DNA from: Hormoscilla sp. GM7CHS1pb
GTDB lineage: Bacteria; Cyanobacteriota; Cyanobacteriia; Cyanobacteriales; Desertifilaceae
Assembly (NCBI GenBank): GCA_014323675.1
Contig: JACONN010000002.1
Coordinates: forward strand, 806,001-870,000
Length of the DNA: 64,000 nt
Direction of reading: 5' to 3'
Each line of letters opens with the position of its first letter. The stretch's first letter is position 1. Shown here one piece after another: positions 36,644 through 44,745 of the stretch. The notes under the pieces were generated by a model. The model had not been told where the DNA came from. It saw only the letters and a list, made by a program, of their open reading frames with translations, and made no database searches. The translations under genes were made by a program, and so were the position numbers.

Positions 36644-37753
36644 TAAGTAGTTGTGCAAAATTATTTTTATATTTTGCCTAGGGGATAAAAACATGCTATA
36701 ATTAAGGAAAAGTTCATTCAGACATTAGGTGAGGTGAAAATTAGCCATGAGATTTATAAAGGGATTAAGCCATGAAACAATTAATCTACTTAAACGGATT
36801 TATGCACAAAGTAAATATTCTCACGTTAGAAGACGAGCACATTGCATTCTTCTCTCGCATGAAGGTTATCAAACCAAAGAATTGATGAACATATTTGACG
36901 TGTCTATTGTGACAATATATAATTGGTTTAATGCTTGGGAAGAGCTAAATTTAGTCTGATTATATGATAGAAAAGGACGTGGAAGGAAACCGAAATTTAA
37001 TTCGGAACAAAAAGAGCAGATAGTGGCCTGGACTAAAGAATCTCCCAAAAAAATCGAATTGGTGAAAGAAAAAGCCAAAGAAAATTGGAACGTGTCAGTG
37101 AGTAAAGACACTATTAAAAGGATATTAAAAAATGAAAATATGTCGTGGCGACGGATCCGAAAACGGGTAGGAGGGGAGCCAGAACCCACGGAATATCAAG
37201 AAAAAAAGAAAGAATTAAAAAAGTTAAAAAAACAAGAAGATAGAGGCGAAATTGATTTAATATTTTTTTGACGAAACCGGTTTTTGTTTAAATGCATATG
37301 TCCCTTATGCATGGCAAGAACATGGAGAAGTTATTGAGGTAAAAAGTAAAAAAAGTAGAAGATTAAATGTCTTGGGATTTTTGAACCGCAAGAATGAACT
37401 AGATCCTTACTTATTTGAGTGTCAGATTAATAGTGAGGTAGTTATATCATGTATAGATGATTTTTGTTCAACACTAAAGAAAAAAACCGTGTTGGTGATG
37501 GATAATGCTTCCACTCATACGAGTAATGCCGTGAAAAATAAACAAGAAGAATGGGAAAAAAAAGAGTTGACAATTTTTTATTTGCCTACCTATTCTCCCC
37601 AGTTAAATATTATTGAAATTTTGTGGCGATTTATTAAATACTCATGGCTAAATACTGATGCCTATGAGAGTTGGAAAAGTTTAGTTAAAGCTGTGGAAGA
37701 TGTGCTTCGAGATGTTGGAAAAAAATAAAAAATTAATTTTACATAACTACTTA
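36644..37753 (+). mobile_element. IS630-family insertion sequence
   Basis: Inverted ends TAAGTAGTTGTGCAAAATTA (36644) and TTTTACATAACTACTTA (to 37753) are bounded by TA, as expected for IS630/mariner-type targets. The element is about 1.1 kb and carries one transposase gene. Confidence 0.8.
36747..37728 (+). pseudogene. IS630 transposase with in-frame stop and frameshift
   Basis: The N-terminal helix-turn-helix segment (MRFIKGLSHETINLLKRIYA to YNWFNAWEELNLV) stops at TGA 36957-36959. The same frame resumes at once with LYDRKGRGRKPKF and KESPKKIELVKEK. At 37261 a T7 tract shifts the frame; T6 would give LIFFDETGFCLN, the first catalytic Asp region. The last frame has VLVMDNASTHTS and YLPTYSPQLNIIEILWR, the D and D/E motifs of IS630. 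The T7 slip could be programmed, but the nonsense codon makes this copy inactive in cis. Confidence 0.82.
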
Positions 37754-38249
37754 GTGTCCATACGCCGGGTTTATTGTCAGTGCTTATTGGTCAGAGATAA
37801 ACCTGCCAACGACCATTGTCCTTTCCCTTTTTGGGCCAGTGTGTAAGCCTTATTCCACTGGTTACTTTTGACGACGCTGCAACACTTCGCTTTATGCTCA
37901 CCATATCTACTTGCTCGACCTTGACCAGCTCAGGCTACCAGTCAGAGCGCCTTTCCACCCCGCTTTACGGATTGATGCCATCGCGTCCGGGAGCCCCCAC
38001 CATGTCGTGTCGCTCCCGCGCACGACATGGGTGGGTGTCTCCGGACGCGAAGCTACCGTAGGGGTGGTGCTTTTACCCCTGCACCTGGGGAGATGGACTC
38101 CCACCACCATCATCTGAACGTTGTCAGGGCTTATGAAACCCTGCTGCCGGTCCCTCACTGGCTACTGCCGGTAATTTACGGCAAACGAATCGCACTTAGT
38201 AATATAGTCTACGCCACCGACATCAAAAGCCATCACCTTGTCCATTGGC
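37754..38249. other. Repeat-rich stretch without a gene
   Basis: Contains GTCGTGTCGCTCCCGCGCAC and GACATGGGTGGGTGTCTCC at 38000-38040, resembling the 48005-48060 segment (GTCGTGACGCGAATGCGCAC, GACATGGGTGAGTGTCTCG), and the second copy of the GAAACCCTGCT repeat at 38130-38200. No coding frame has recognisable similarity. Confidence 0.4.
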
Positions 38250-38510
38250 TCATCTGCTTAAGAAAATTACCGGAATCTCCTTAGTTTGCTCAGATGCTTT
38301 CAGTTGTTGACATACTTCATAACCATTCATCTCTGGCATCCGAATATCCAGCAAAATTAAATCAGGTGGCTCTAAATGCACCGATTTTAAGGCCATCTGC
38401 CCGTCGATCGCTTTCCTCACTTCATATCCCTGCTCCAGCAGCATCGTAGATAAAAAGCGCAAATTGTTCTGCGTTAGGTGCAACGCCCAGAATCAATTTC
38501 AGCCCAGAGC
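38250..38510 (-). pseudogene. Response-regulator receiver fragment
   Basis: Minus-strand text [38 protein letters not shown] (phospho-acceptor Asp) and KEIPVIFLS is the first two thirds of a receiver domain. The start ([11 protein letters not shown]) is in another frame, one base off near 38478, and the C-terminal Lys segment is missing. It directly follows repeat DNA and lies 1 bp from the EamA gene's end, so it may once have followed it on the same strand. Confidence 0.7.
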
Positions 38511-38511
38511 T

Positions 38512-39558
38512 TCATTTCGATGCTCCTATTTTACTCAGTATCAAAGCTTGCTCAGCATCAGATGCTTCTAAAGAGTCCTCTTCTGGCTGGCCAGTAGAAG
38601 TTGCTTTACCTTTAGCCAACCATGATGGGATTGTATCACGCTGATTGATCAGATAAATGCTGACCAGGGTGAGACTGACACCCATCCATTGTAGCTGGCT
38701 GAGTACTTCCGACAGCAAGAGATTGCCAAACAGCAGGGCAAATACTGGGGTGAGAAAGGTGAGGGCACTCAGACTGGTGAGACTGCCGCTGGAGGCAAAG
38801 TAAAAGAATAATCCGTAGGCGATCGCACTACCAAATACTGTCGCATAGGCCAGTGCCATCCAGCCACCCAGGTCCATATGCACCCACTGGCCCGACTCGC
38901 AAAGGCCGGAAAGGGCAAACAAGGGCAACCCTCCCAAAATCATATGCCAGCCTGTAGCTGCCACTGGGTCAGCATAGCGACAGACGTAGCGAATCATAAT
39001 CGTCCCTACTGCCATCGACAGGGCTGATACTAGCATCAGCCACTCCCCATGGGCAAACAACTCAGACAAACCTATCTGAGATGTCTGCTCAGTAAATATA
39101 CTCCCAATCCACTCCGCGCGCAGCGCGATCGCACAAATTCCCACTATACCCAGAGCTAATCCCAACCAGCCCCAAAACCCGATCCGTTCTCCAAACAGCC
39201 ACAGGGCCAATACTGCCACTGCCAGGGGTTGAGAATCTATTATCACCGACCCCTGGCCAGCGCTAGTTCTCACCAATCCTTCTGCCAGAAAGCCTTGAAA
39301 TATACTCCCATCGATCAGGGCAAATAAGCTAATCATCAACCATGCCCGCCATCCCTGGGGTTGCGGGCGTCCCATCAGCGCCGCTACGGCCACGATCAGG
39401 AGTCCAGCTGGCAGCAAACGCACCCCGGCCATAAACAAGGGCGTGGTATTCTGGATCGTCCCTTTCATTGCTACCATCGCTGTCCCCCACAGAAAAAAGG
39501 GCGCGATCAGTAGCACTGGCGCAAAAGGGATTCTTGATTCTGTCAGTTTTACATACAT
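38512..39558 (-). CDS. EamA/DMT-family transporter
   Basis: The 348-residue protein has ten hydrophobic helices in two EamA repeats (PFFLWGTAMVAMKGTIQNTT in the first, second repeat from about residue 170). The hydrophilic tail after SIYLINQRDTIP is about 45 residues. Drug/metabolite-transporter superfamily members export amino acids, nucleotide sugars or other small molecules; the substrate here is unknown. ATG 39558 is preferred because AAGGA lies 8 bp upstream; ATG 39576 is an alternative. The neighbouring sppA gene is divergent. Confidence 0.85.
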   Translation of the reverse strand: MYVKLTESRIPFAPVLLIAPFFLWGTAMVAMKGTIQNTTPLFMAGVRLLPAGLLIVAVAALMGRPQPQGWRAWLMISLFALIDGSIFQGFLAEGLVRTSAGQGSVIIDSQPLAVAVLALWLFGERIGFWGWLGLALGIVGICAIALRAEWIGSIFTEQTSQIGLSELFAHGEWLMLVSALSMAVGTIMIRYVCRYADPVAATGWHMILGGLPLFALSGLCESGQWVHMDLGGWMALAYATVFGSAIAYGLFFYFASSGSLTSLSALTFLTPVFALLFGNLLLSEVLSQLQWMGVSLTLVSIYLINQRDTIPSWLAKGKATSTGQPEEDSLEASDAEQALILSKIGASK

Positions 39559-39768
39559 GCCATGATTCCTTGCCATATGATTAAGATTAATTATAGTATA
39601 TGTATTATTGTTAAGGTAATGATACAAAAATTTAAGCCACAAGACTGTCGAGCGGGCAAACTATAATTCACCCCCCTGCTCATAATAGACTATAATCGAC
39701 ATGATAATGCCTAAATTTTTGCGCATTTTAAATCAATTTAATGCTTTTAATTTACATTGCAATTGCCT

Positions 39769-40590
39769 ATGATTTGGTTTTTTAAGCGCAAGTCCAAGAA
39801 ACAAATAGCTAGGATTGAAATTACCGGGGCGATCGCTGCTTCCACGAGCAAACAGGTACTAGAAGCGCTGGAGATGGTTGAGGAGAAAAAATTTCCGGCC
39901 TTACTGTTGCGGATAGACAGTCCAGGCGGTACAGTAGGAGATTGTCAAGAAATCTACAGCGCCCTGATGCGTCTGCGAGAGAAGGTGAAGATCGTCGCCA
40001 GTTTTGGCAATATCTCTGCTTCCGGAGGAGTCTACGTTGGTATGGGGGCTGAATATATCGTGGCTAATCCGGGCACAATCACCGGTAGCATAGGGGTGAT
40101 TGTGCGAGGAAATAATCTGGAGAGGCTGCTAGAAAAGATTGGCGTCCAATTCCAGACGATCAAATCTGGTCCCTATAAAGACATTTTGGCATTCGATCGG
40201 GAAATAACCTCAGCAGAACAGGATATACTGCAACAGTTAATCGACATTAGCTATCAACAATTTGTCGAAACAATCGCCTCGTGCCGCCAACTGGCAGTCG
40301 AAACAGTGAAAAATTTTGCTGACGGTCGGATTTTTACAGGTCAGCAAGCTTTAGAATTGGGGATTGTGGACCGACTGGGGACAGAAGCGGACGCCAGGCG
40401 ATGGGCAGCCGAACTGGTGGGGCTGGATCCTCTCAAAACTGAGTGTAATACGATCGAGGCACCAAAACCCTTCTGGAGTCGCTTGATATCAGGGGAGAGT
40501 AAGGTAAAATCTGAACTATCAGCAGCTATTGACTGGGTAGAGTGGGAAATGTCTACCAATGGTCTGGCACTTTGGCTGTATCGACCATAA
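39769..40590 (+). CDS. sppA: Signal peptide peptidase SppA (S49), short form
   Basis: The 273-residue single-domain S49 protease has substrate-binding region LRIDSPGGTVGDCQEIY, catalytic Ser in NISASGGVYVGMGAEYIV (near residue 88), and a Lys in SGPYKDI near 140 that fits the Ser-Lys dyad. An N-terminal membrane anchor is weak or absent. The role is digestion of signal peptides in the membrane; cyanobacterial SppA is also linked to phycobilisome/light acclimation. ATG 39769 (MIWFFKRKSKKQ) is preferred to TTG 39757 because it matches the usual family start. The chorismate mutase follows after 23 bp. Confidence 0.88.
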   Translation: MIWFFKRKSKKQIARIEITGAIAASTSKQVLEALEMVEEKKFPALLLRIDSPGGTVGDCQEIYSALMRLREKVKIVASFGNISASGGVYVGMGAEYIVANPGTITGSIGVIVRGNNLERLLEKIGVQFQTIKSGPYKDILAFDREITSAEQDILQQLIDISYQQFVETIASCRQLAVETVKNFADGRIFTGQQALELGIVDRLGTEADARRWAAELVGLDPLKTECNTIEAPKPFWSRLISGESKVKSELSAAIDWVEWEMSTNGLALWLYRP

Positions 40591-40613
40591 GCGATATGAA
40601 GGAGGACAAAGGT

Positions 40614-41066
40614 TTGGGTTGGCGAGTGCGGGCAATTCGCGGGGCAATTACGGTCCCAGAAAATACTGTCGAGGAAATAACTCTGGCAGTGACGGAACTG
40701 CTGGATGAACTGGAAGAGAAAAATCCGATCTCCCCAGACCAGATAATCAGCGTGACTTTTTCGGCGACTCGCGATCTGGATGCGATTTTCCCGGCAGCGG
40801 TTGCCCGCTTGCGTCCCGGATGGGACCAGGTACCCCTACTGGACGTGCAGCACATGCATGTAGAGTCGGCATTATTACGCTGCATTCGCTTCCTACTTCA
40901 CGTTAACATGCCAGCCGAGCAGGTGGTTTACCATCCCTATTTGCGCCACGCTCAAAAATTGCGACCGGATTGGCTAGAGGCACAATCGGTGTCCCCCGGG
41001 ATCGCCTCGTTCCCAGGGGACGCCTGGGAACGCACTACCCGAGGGACCCCAACTCCTCAATTGTAA
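40614..41066 (+). CDS. aroH: Chorismate mutase, AroH class, with repeat-derived tail
   Basis: AroH-type mutases turn chorismate into prephenate. Family landmarks are VRAIRGAITVPENT, SVTFSATRDLDAIFPA (active-site Arg), PLLDVQHMHV and RCIRFLLHVN. The start TTG 40614 sits 7 bp after AGGAGG; ATG 40596 would overlap that site and is less likely. The expected end is YLRHAQKLRPDW. The last 25 residues (FPGDAWERT and neighbours) are read from a GTTCCCAGG...CCTGGGAAC dispersed palindrome. The gene provides prephenate, the substrate of the BacA/AerD-like enzyme 35 kb away, though a direct link is not shown. Confidence 0.87.
   Translation: MGWRVRAIRGAITVPENTVEEITLAVTELLDELEEKNPISPDQIISVTFSATRDLDAIFPAAVARLRPGWDQVPLLDVQHMHVESALLRCIRFLLHVNMPAEQVVYHPYLRHAQKLRPDWLEAQSVSPGIASFPGDAWERTTRGTPTPQL
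41026..41047 (+). repeat. GTTCCCAGG/CCTGGGAAC palindrome in the aroH 3' end
   Basis: A copy of a dispersed palindrome that also occurs at 57218-57241 inside the first sufU copy and, more degenerate, near 47399. Here it is read in frame and lengthens the protein. Confidence 0.6.
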
Positions 41067-41090
41067 GGTGAGCATCGCCCACCCTACATG

Positions 41091-41975
41091 TTATTGTTTG
41101 GCCTGACCGTTCCAGCGAATGCCCAAAAAAATGTCGTACAGAAAGTTCCCCAAATCTTTTGCTTGCAGCAGTCCCAAGGTTTGATGACAGCCTTTAGCAT
41201 CCAGTAGGGGCTTGACAGCCTGGTAGGCAGGCTGATATTTGTACCAGGGTATGGAGGGCCAGAGGTGATGAACCAGATGGTAATTCTGTCCGCCAATCAG
41301 CAGATTCAGCACGGGACTGGGGTAAACTCTGGCATTCTTCCAGCGATCGCGTTCCTGAAAGGGACGATGGGGTAAATAATCGAAAAATAGCCCCAGGACC
41401 AGTCCCACCACCCCAGCAGGGACGAACCAGAAGTTAAGAATATACCCGATAAAGCCGTACTGACAAGCAAGCAAGACGATCGACCCTAGGAAAGCGCGAC
41501 TCAAAAACCATTCGAGTAACTCGTACTTACGCCACAGCCGACGCTGGAAGAAGTATACTTCATGGTAAAAGAATCTGGCGTTAATCAGCCAGAGGGGACC
41601 GCCAGTGGAGACAAAATGATCTGGATCGTTTTCCGGATCGTTGACATGGGCATGATGCTGTAGATGTACCCGCGTGAACACCGGGAAGGTAAAACCTAGC
41701 ATCACCGCACTGCCATGTCCTAAGATAGCATTCAGCACGCGGTTAGCATGAGCTGCATGATGAGAGGCATCGTGAATTACGGTTCCCACCATGTGTAAGG
41801 CAACCACGTTCAAGCCAAAGCAGCACCAGTCTGGCCAATTCCAACGCCAGTAGCCGTAGGTGGAGAGCACTACCATTCCTACCGCTACCAGAAACATCAG
41901 TAAATTGGGATTGAAGCCGCCAGTTGGACCGAGAAACTCTTTGGGAACCGTCAGGGGCTTGGTCGCCTCCGACAT
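41091..41975 (-). CDS. crtR: Beta-carotene hydroxylase
   Basis: The 294-residue membrane di-iron hydroxylase of the fatty-acid desaturase superfamily has three His boxes: HDASHHAAH near residue 68, HLQHHAH near 104 and HLVHH near 236. Four hydrophobic segments surround them. It adds hydroxyl groups to beta-ionone rings to make zeaxanthin and related xanthophylls in the thylakoid/cell membrane. The strong similarity of the first two boxes to cyanobacterial CrtR separates it from acyl desaturases. It converges with aroH; a GGTGAGCATCGCCCACC hairpin lies between them (41068-41085). Confidence 0.92.
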   Translation of the reverse strand: MSEATKPLTVPKEFLGPTGGFNPNLLMFLVAVGMVVLSTYGYWRWNWPDWCCFGLNVVALHMVGTVIHDASHHAAHANRVLNAILGHGSAVMLGFTFPVFTRVHLQHHAHVNDPENDPDHFVSTGGPLWLINARFFYHEVYFFQRRLWRKYELLEWFLSRAFLGSIVLLACQYGFIGYILNFWFVPAGVVGLVLGLFFDYLPHRPFQERDRWKNARVYPSPVLNLLIGGQNYHLVHHLWPSIPWYKYQPAYQAVKPLLDAKGCHQTLGLLQAKDLGNFLYDIFLGIRWNGQAKQ

Positions 41976-42129
41976 TTTATTCTACTCCTGATGATGTATA
42001 TTATTACTTGGGTAGTCTAGGATATTCTTGATAAATTGTAAAGTTTTGTGATGTGAGCTGACAACATCTACAGCTGGCTGCGGTTGGCCCGTGGTTATAC
42101 AGCCATCAGCTTAAATCACCAATTAACAA

Positions 42130-43302
42130 TTAAGATAAGCCAAATCTTGTCGGAGACATCTGAGGGATAAAGTCATCGGGAACTCCGCCAGCCATATGGT
42201 TAGCAAATCTCTGGGCAATGGGTGGCACAAATACCATTGGATAAGTGAAACTGGAGAAGACATGGATGCCTGTCATGCCTGGAATAGGGCCAACTACCGG
42301 CATAATATCCCCACTAAAGGCGACTAAGCAGCTGTGCCAAGTTCCTGGGAGCTGTCCTAAAGCTGGTAAAATCTTCCCTACATGGGTACGAATAGCGGCT
42401 TCACTGGCAGCTGAGTCTACTTTAGCCTCGGGGTCAGTCAATACTCGACTCATCTGACCTAACCTGATACTACCATCAAGGAACTGAACTGCACCAGGAT
42501 CGAGAATTGGTGGTACGGGTTCGTGCCCCGGGTAGTCCCACAAGCTGTCAAGTTCGCAGGTTTTGGCTTCTAAGCCATACCGCTGTAAATTAGGCATTAC
42601 AATTGTTCTCAGCTGAATCTGGACAGGTGCAATCTCAATCAGTTCGGCGTGGGTGAAATACAATCGTACTAAAATCCCAGCAACTTTTAGCATCCGGCGC
42701 GAAAAACCACCAGCACAGATAACGGTATTGGCACCGTAATAGCTTCCACTATCTGTAATTACCCCAGTGATGCGACTTCCATCTCTTAGTAAGTCCCGCA
42801 CTTTAGCAATTTCCATCGCGCCGCCATTTCTTCTCATTGCTTCCCAGTAGCCTTTGGCCGTTGCTTGGGGATTGATGTGACCAGTCTTGGTAGTTAAAGC
42901 ACCACTAATTGCATCTGGATTTAGCAGCGGTTCCCAGCTACAAGCTTCTGCAGTAGATAGTAACTGTGGTTTGATGGCACAGTGCTCATATTCAGCGAGA
43001 ACAGCTTGGGGGTTATCATCCCTGTCAATGGTTAAGAGCAAGTCTAACTCGCGGAATTCGGTATCAGCGTCTAATTCTGCTGAGAGGATCTGATGACGTT
43101 CTTTTCCTTCAAGACATAGTTGCCTGGTAATATCAGAAGTACCAGACCAGTAAGCAAGAGTTCCATAACTATAACGAGTGGCATTTTCAGGTGTTGCCTG
43201 TTGTTCTATTAGCAGCACAGAAAAGCCTTTTTTCACGAGTTCGTATCCTAGGGCCGCACCAGTAATGCCTGCACCGACCACGATCCAATCGTAAGTTTTC
43301 AT
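42130..43302 (-). CDS. FAD-dependent oxidoreductase (DAO family)
   Basis: The 390-residue protein has a Rossmann FAD motif VVGAGITGAALGYELVKKG at residues 7-25 and glycine-oxidase/D-amino-acid-oxidase-like closing text IMPVVGPIPGMTGIHVFSSF. Enzymes of this group oxidise amines or amino acids; the substrate is unknown. ATG 43302 (MKTYDWIVVG) is chosen because it places the glycine motif at the usual distance; an upstream ATG at 43326 would add eight residues. It stands alone between crtR and repeat DNA. Confidence 0.85.
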   Translation of the reverse strand: MKTYDWIVVGAGITGAALGYELVKKGFSVLLIEQQATPENATRYSYGTLAYWSGTSDITRQLCLEGKERHQILSAELDADTEFRELDLLLTIDRDDNPQAVLAEYEHCAIKPQLLSTAEACSWEPLLNPDAISGALTTKTGHINPQATAKGYWEAMRRNGGAMEIAKVRDLLRDGSRITGVITDSGSYYGANTVICAGGFSRRMLKVAGILVRLYFTHAELIEIAPVQIQLRTIVMPNLQRYGLEAKTCELDSLWDYPGHEPVPPILDPGAVQFLDGSIRLGQMSRVLTDPEAKVDSAASEAAIRTHVGKILPALGQLPGTWHSCLVAFSGDIMPVVGPIPGMTGIHVFSSFTYPMVFVPPIAQRFANHMAGGVPDDFIPQMSPTRFGLS

Positions 43303-43339
43303 ATAAGTTTTTATAGTTGCTACCACTTTTGATCGTAAT

Positions 43340-43560
43340 TAGTCACCAGTATCACTTGACTGCGGTGTCTCCTGGGATCTCGATGTCCCCCCTCCAGGAG
43401 ACACGGCGGAGACATCGTAGTCGCACATGCATAGGAGACACCGCAGCGTGATATAAAATTATCACGCATGTCAAGTGATACTGCGTGCGGGTGTGGCAAT
43501 GACACCCTGAGATTATAGCACGGCGGCAACCCGCAGAATTAAGGCGCTGTGTCTCCCGAA
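43340..43560. repeat. GTGTCTCC-type palindromic dispersed repeats
   Basis: GCGGTGTCTCCTGGGA, CCTCCAGGAGACACGG and ATAGGAGACACCGCAG form nested inverted pairs. TATCACTTGAC at 43350 and GTCAAGTGATA at 43471 are inverted and may bound one unit. A further GTGTCTCCCGAAAGACAC hairpin is at 43549. Confidence 0.55.
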
Positions 43561-43561
43561 A

Positions 43562-43690
43562 GACACAGTAGGGGCGATGATGTCAACTTTGTCGAAAACT
43601 TCTCGCAGGCGATCGCGATACCAGGTACGAAACCGCTGGGCTTGAATATACCAGCTAGCGGGAATGGGGGCGTGATGCAAAAGTCTGCTA
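43562..43690 (-). pseudogene. Amidase-signature enzyme, C-terminal-region fragment
   Basis: The minus strand reads ASWYIQAQRFRTWYRDRLRE, then VFDKVDIIAPT, a pattern typical of the late part of AtzE/GatA-like amidases. Both ends are lost, one at a GTGTCTCC palindrome and the other near a MITE. No further amidase sequence is in the window. Confidence 0.45.
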
Positions 43691-43710
43691 AATGCAGATT
43701 AGCACCTTCA

Positions 43711-43821
43711 CTAGGGGTCTGTCTGTCAAGTTAATTTTGATGGATATTTTATCTGAAAAGATTATATCTCAAGACTTTCGCGATCTATCTATCCATCATT
43801 TTAACATGGACATACCCCTAG
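43711..43821. mobile_element. Short MITE with imperfect inverted ends
   Basis: CTAGGGGTCTGTC at 43711 and GACATACCCCTAG ending 43821 are inverted; the similarity extends over about 35 bp (GTTAATTTTGATGGAT against ATCCATCATTTTAAC). The element is about 111 bp, noncoding and AT-rich inside. No clear target duplication is seen. Confidence 0.6.
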
Positions 43822-43965
43822 CAGTAATTATATAAGCCGCCCGGGCCCGGGCAGATCTTTGAACAGGTACGAAAATCAACCACCTGGACCTTTGACGCCC
43901 AAAGCAGTAGCTGCTCACGCTGCAGCTACTGCTGTCATGACTTCGGGTTGCGCGGCGAAAATATG

Positions 43966-44511
43966 AGTCTGCACTGCCATGGGAATACCTTCAATGCCCT
44001 GGGAGGACCGGCGGGTACGGGAAAGACAACCTTGGCCCTGCATATAGCAGAGCTGCGGGGTCGCCCCATCCTGCTGATATTTGGCGATGACGATCTGAAT
44101 ATATCGGATCTGATCCGCAATAAAACCGGTTATTCGCGGAAAAAAGTGGTGGATAACTACATTCACAGCGTGGTCAAAATGGAAGATGAAATGCGGCAAA
44201 AATGGGTAGATTCCCGACTCACCCTGGCCGCAAAGGAAGGATTTACTCTGGTATATGACGAATTTAACCGATCGCGACCAGAAGTAAACAACGTCCTGCT
44301 TTCGTTACTCGAAGAAAAACTGTTGGTTTTGCCCCCGGGTAACGAAAACATGGAATACATCCGGGCCCATCCCGAGTTTCGTGCTATATTTACTTCTAAT
44401 CCAGCAGAATACCGTTTGCTGATTGCCTCGGTTGACAAGGCGAAGGAAATGGGGATTAGCTGGTGGGAGAGTGACCCCTATTTGAGTAGCCAGCAGCAGC
44501 AGTTCCAGTAA
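43966..44511 (+). pseudogene. Gas vesicle gvpN-gvpJ deletion fusion
   Basis: The first about 150 residues are GvpN, the AAA+ ATPase of gas-vesicle assembly: Walker [10 protein letters not shown], then [20 protein letters not shown] (Walker B) and [15 protein letters not shown]. Immediately after Y the sequence becomes the C-terminal part of Gvp[21 protein letters not shown], then DPYLSS, ending early in QQQQFQ. A deletion has joined the two genes in frame, removing the end of gvpN and the start of gvpJ. The first about 30 residues of GvpN are also missing. No gvpA, gvpC, gvpF, gvpG or gvpK is present here, so gas vesicle formation from this locus is lost. Confidence 0.82.
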
Positions 44512-44565
44512 GGCATAGACATGTGACAATTGGTGACAGAAGTGAGTAGGCAAAGGGAGCAGTCA

Positions 44566-44745
44566 ATGGACCGTCAGAGTATTAGAGACAAGATTAGGGC
44601 GATCGCCAGCAAACGGTTAGCCTTGGTGCGGCTACTAGAGAAACCAGACCTGGGAACGATGCGGATTGATGTCAATCAGGCGTTGGAGGAAATTGACGAC
44701 CTGATTGATGATATAAATCGTACTTTTCCTTCTCAAGCAAGCTAA
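44566..44745 (+). CDS. Small conserved-looking protein next to gvp remnant
   Basis: The 59-residue protein MDRQSIRDKIRAIASKRLAL... is rich in charged helix-forming residues and ends EEIDDLIDDINRTFPSQAS. I do not recognise the family. Its position directly after the gvp fusion and on the same strand makes a gas-vesicle accessory origin possible. AGGGAGC lies 6 bp before the ATG. The stop overlaps the stop of convergent ppk by three bases. Confidence 0.5.
   Translation: MDRQSIRDKIRAIASKRLALVRLLEKPDLGTMRIDVNQALEEIDDLIDDINRTFPSQAS

Noticed and set aside
37816..38284. Possible ncRNA or group II intron 3' domain
   Set aside because: Hairpins are present, but I could not find a domain V pattern, and the palindromes match other dispersed repeats.
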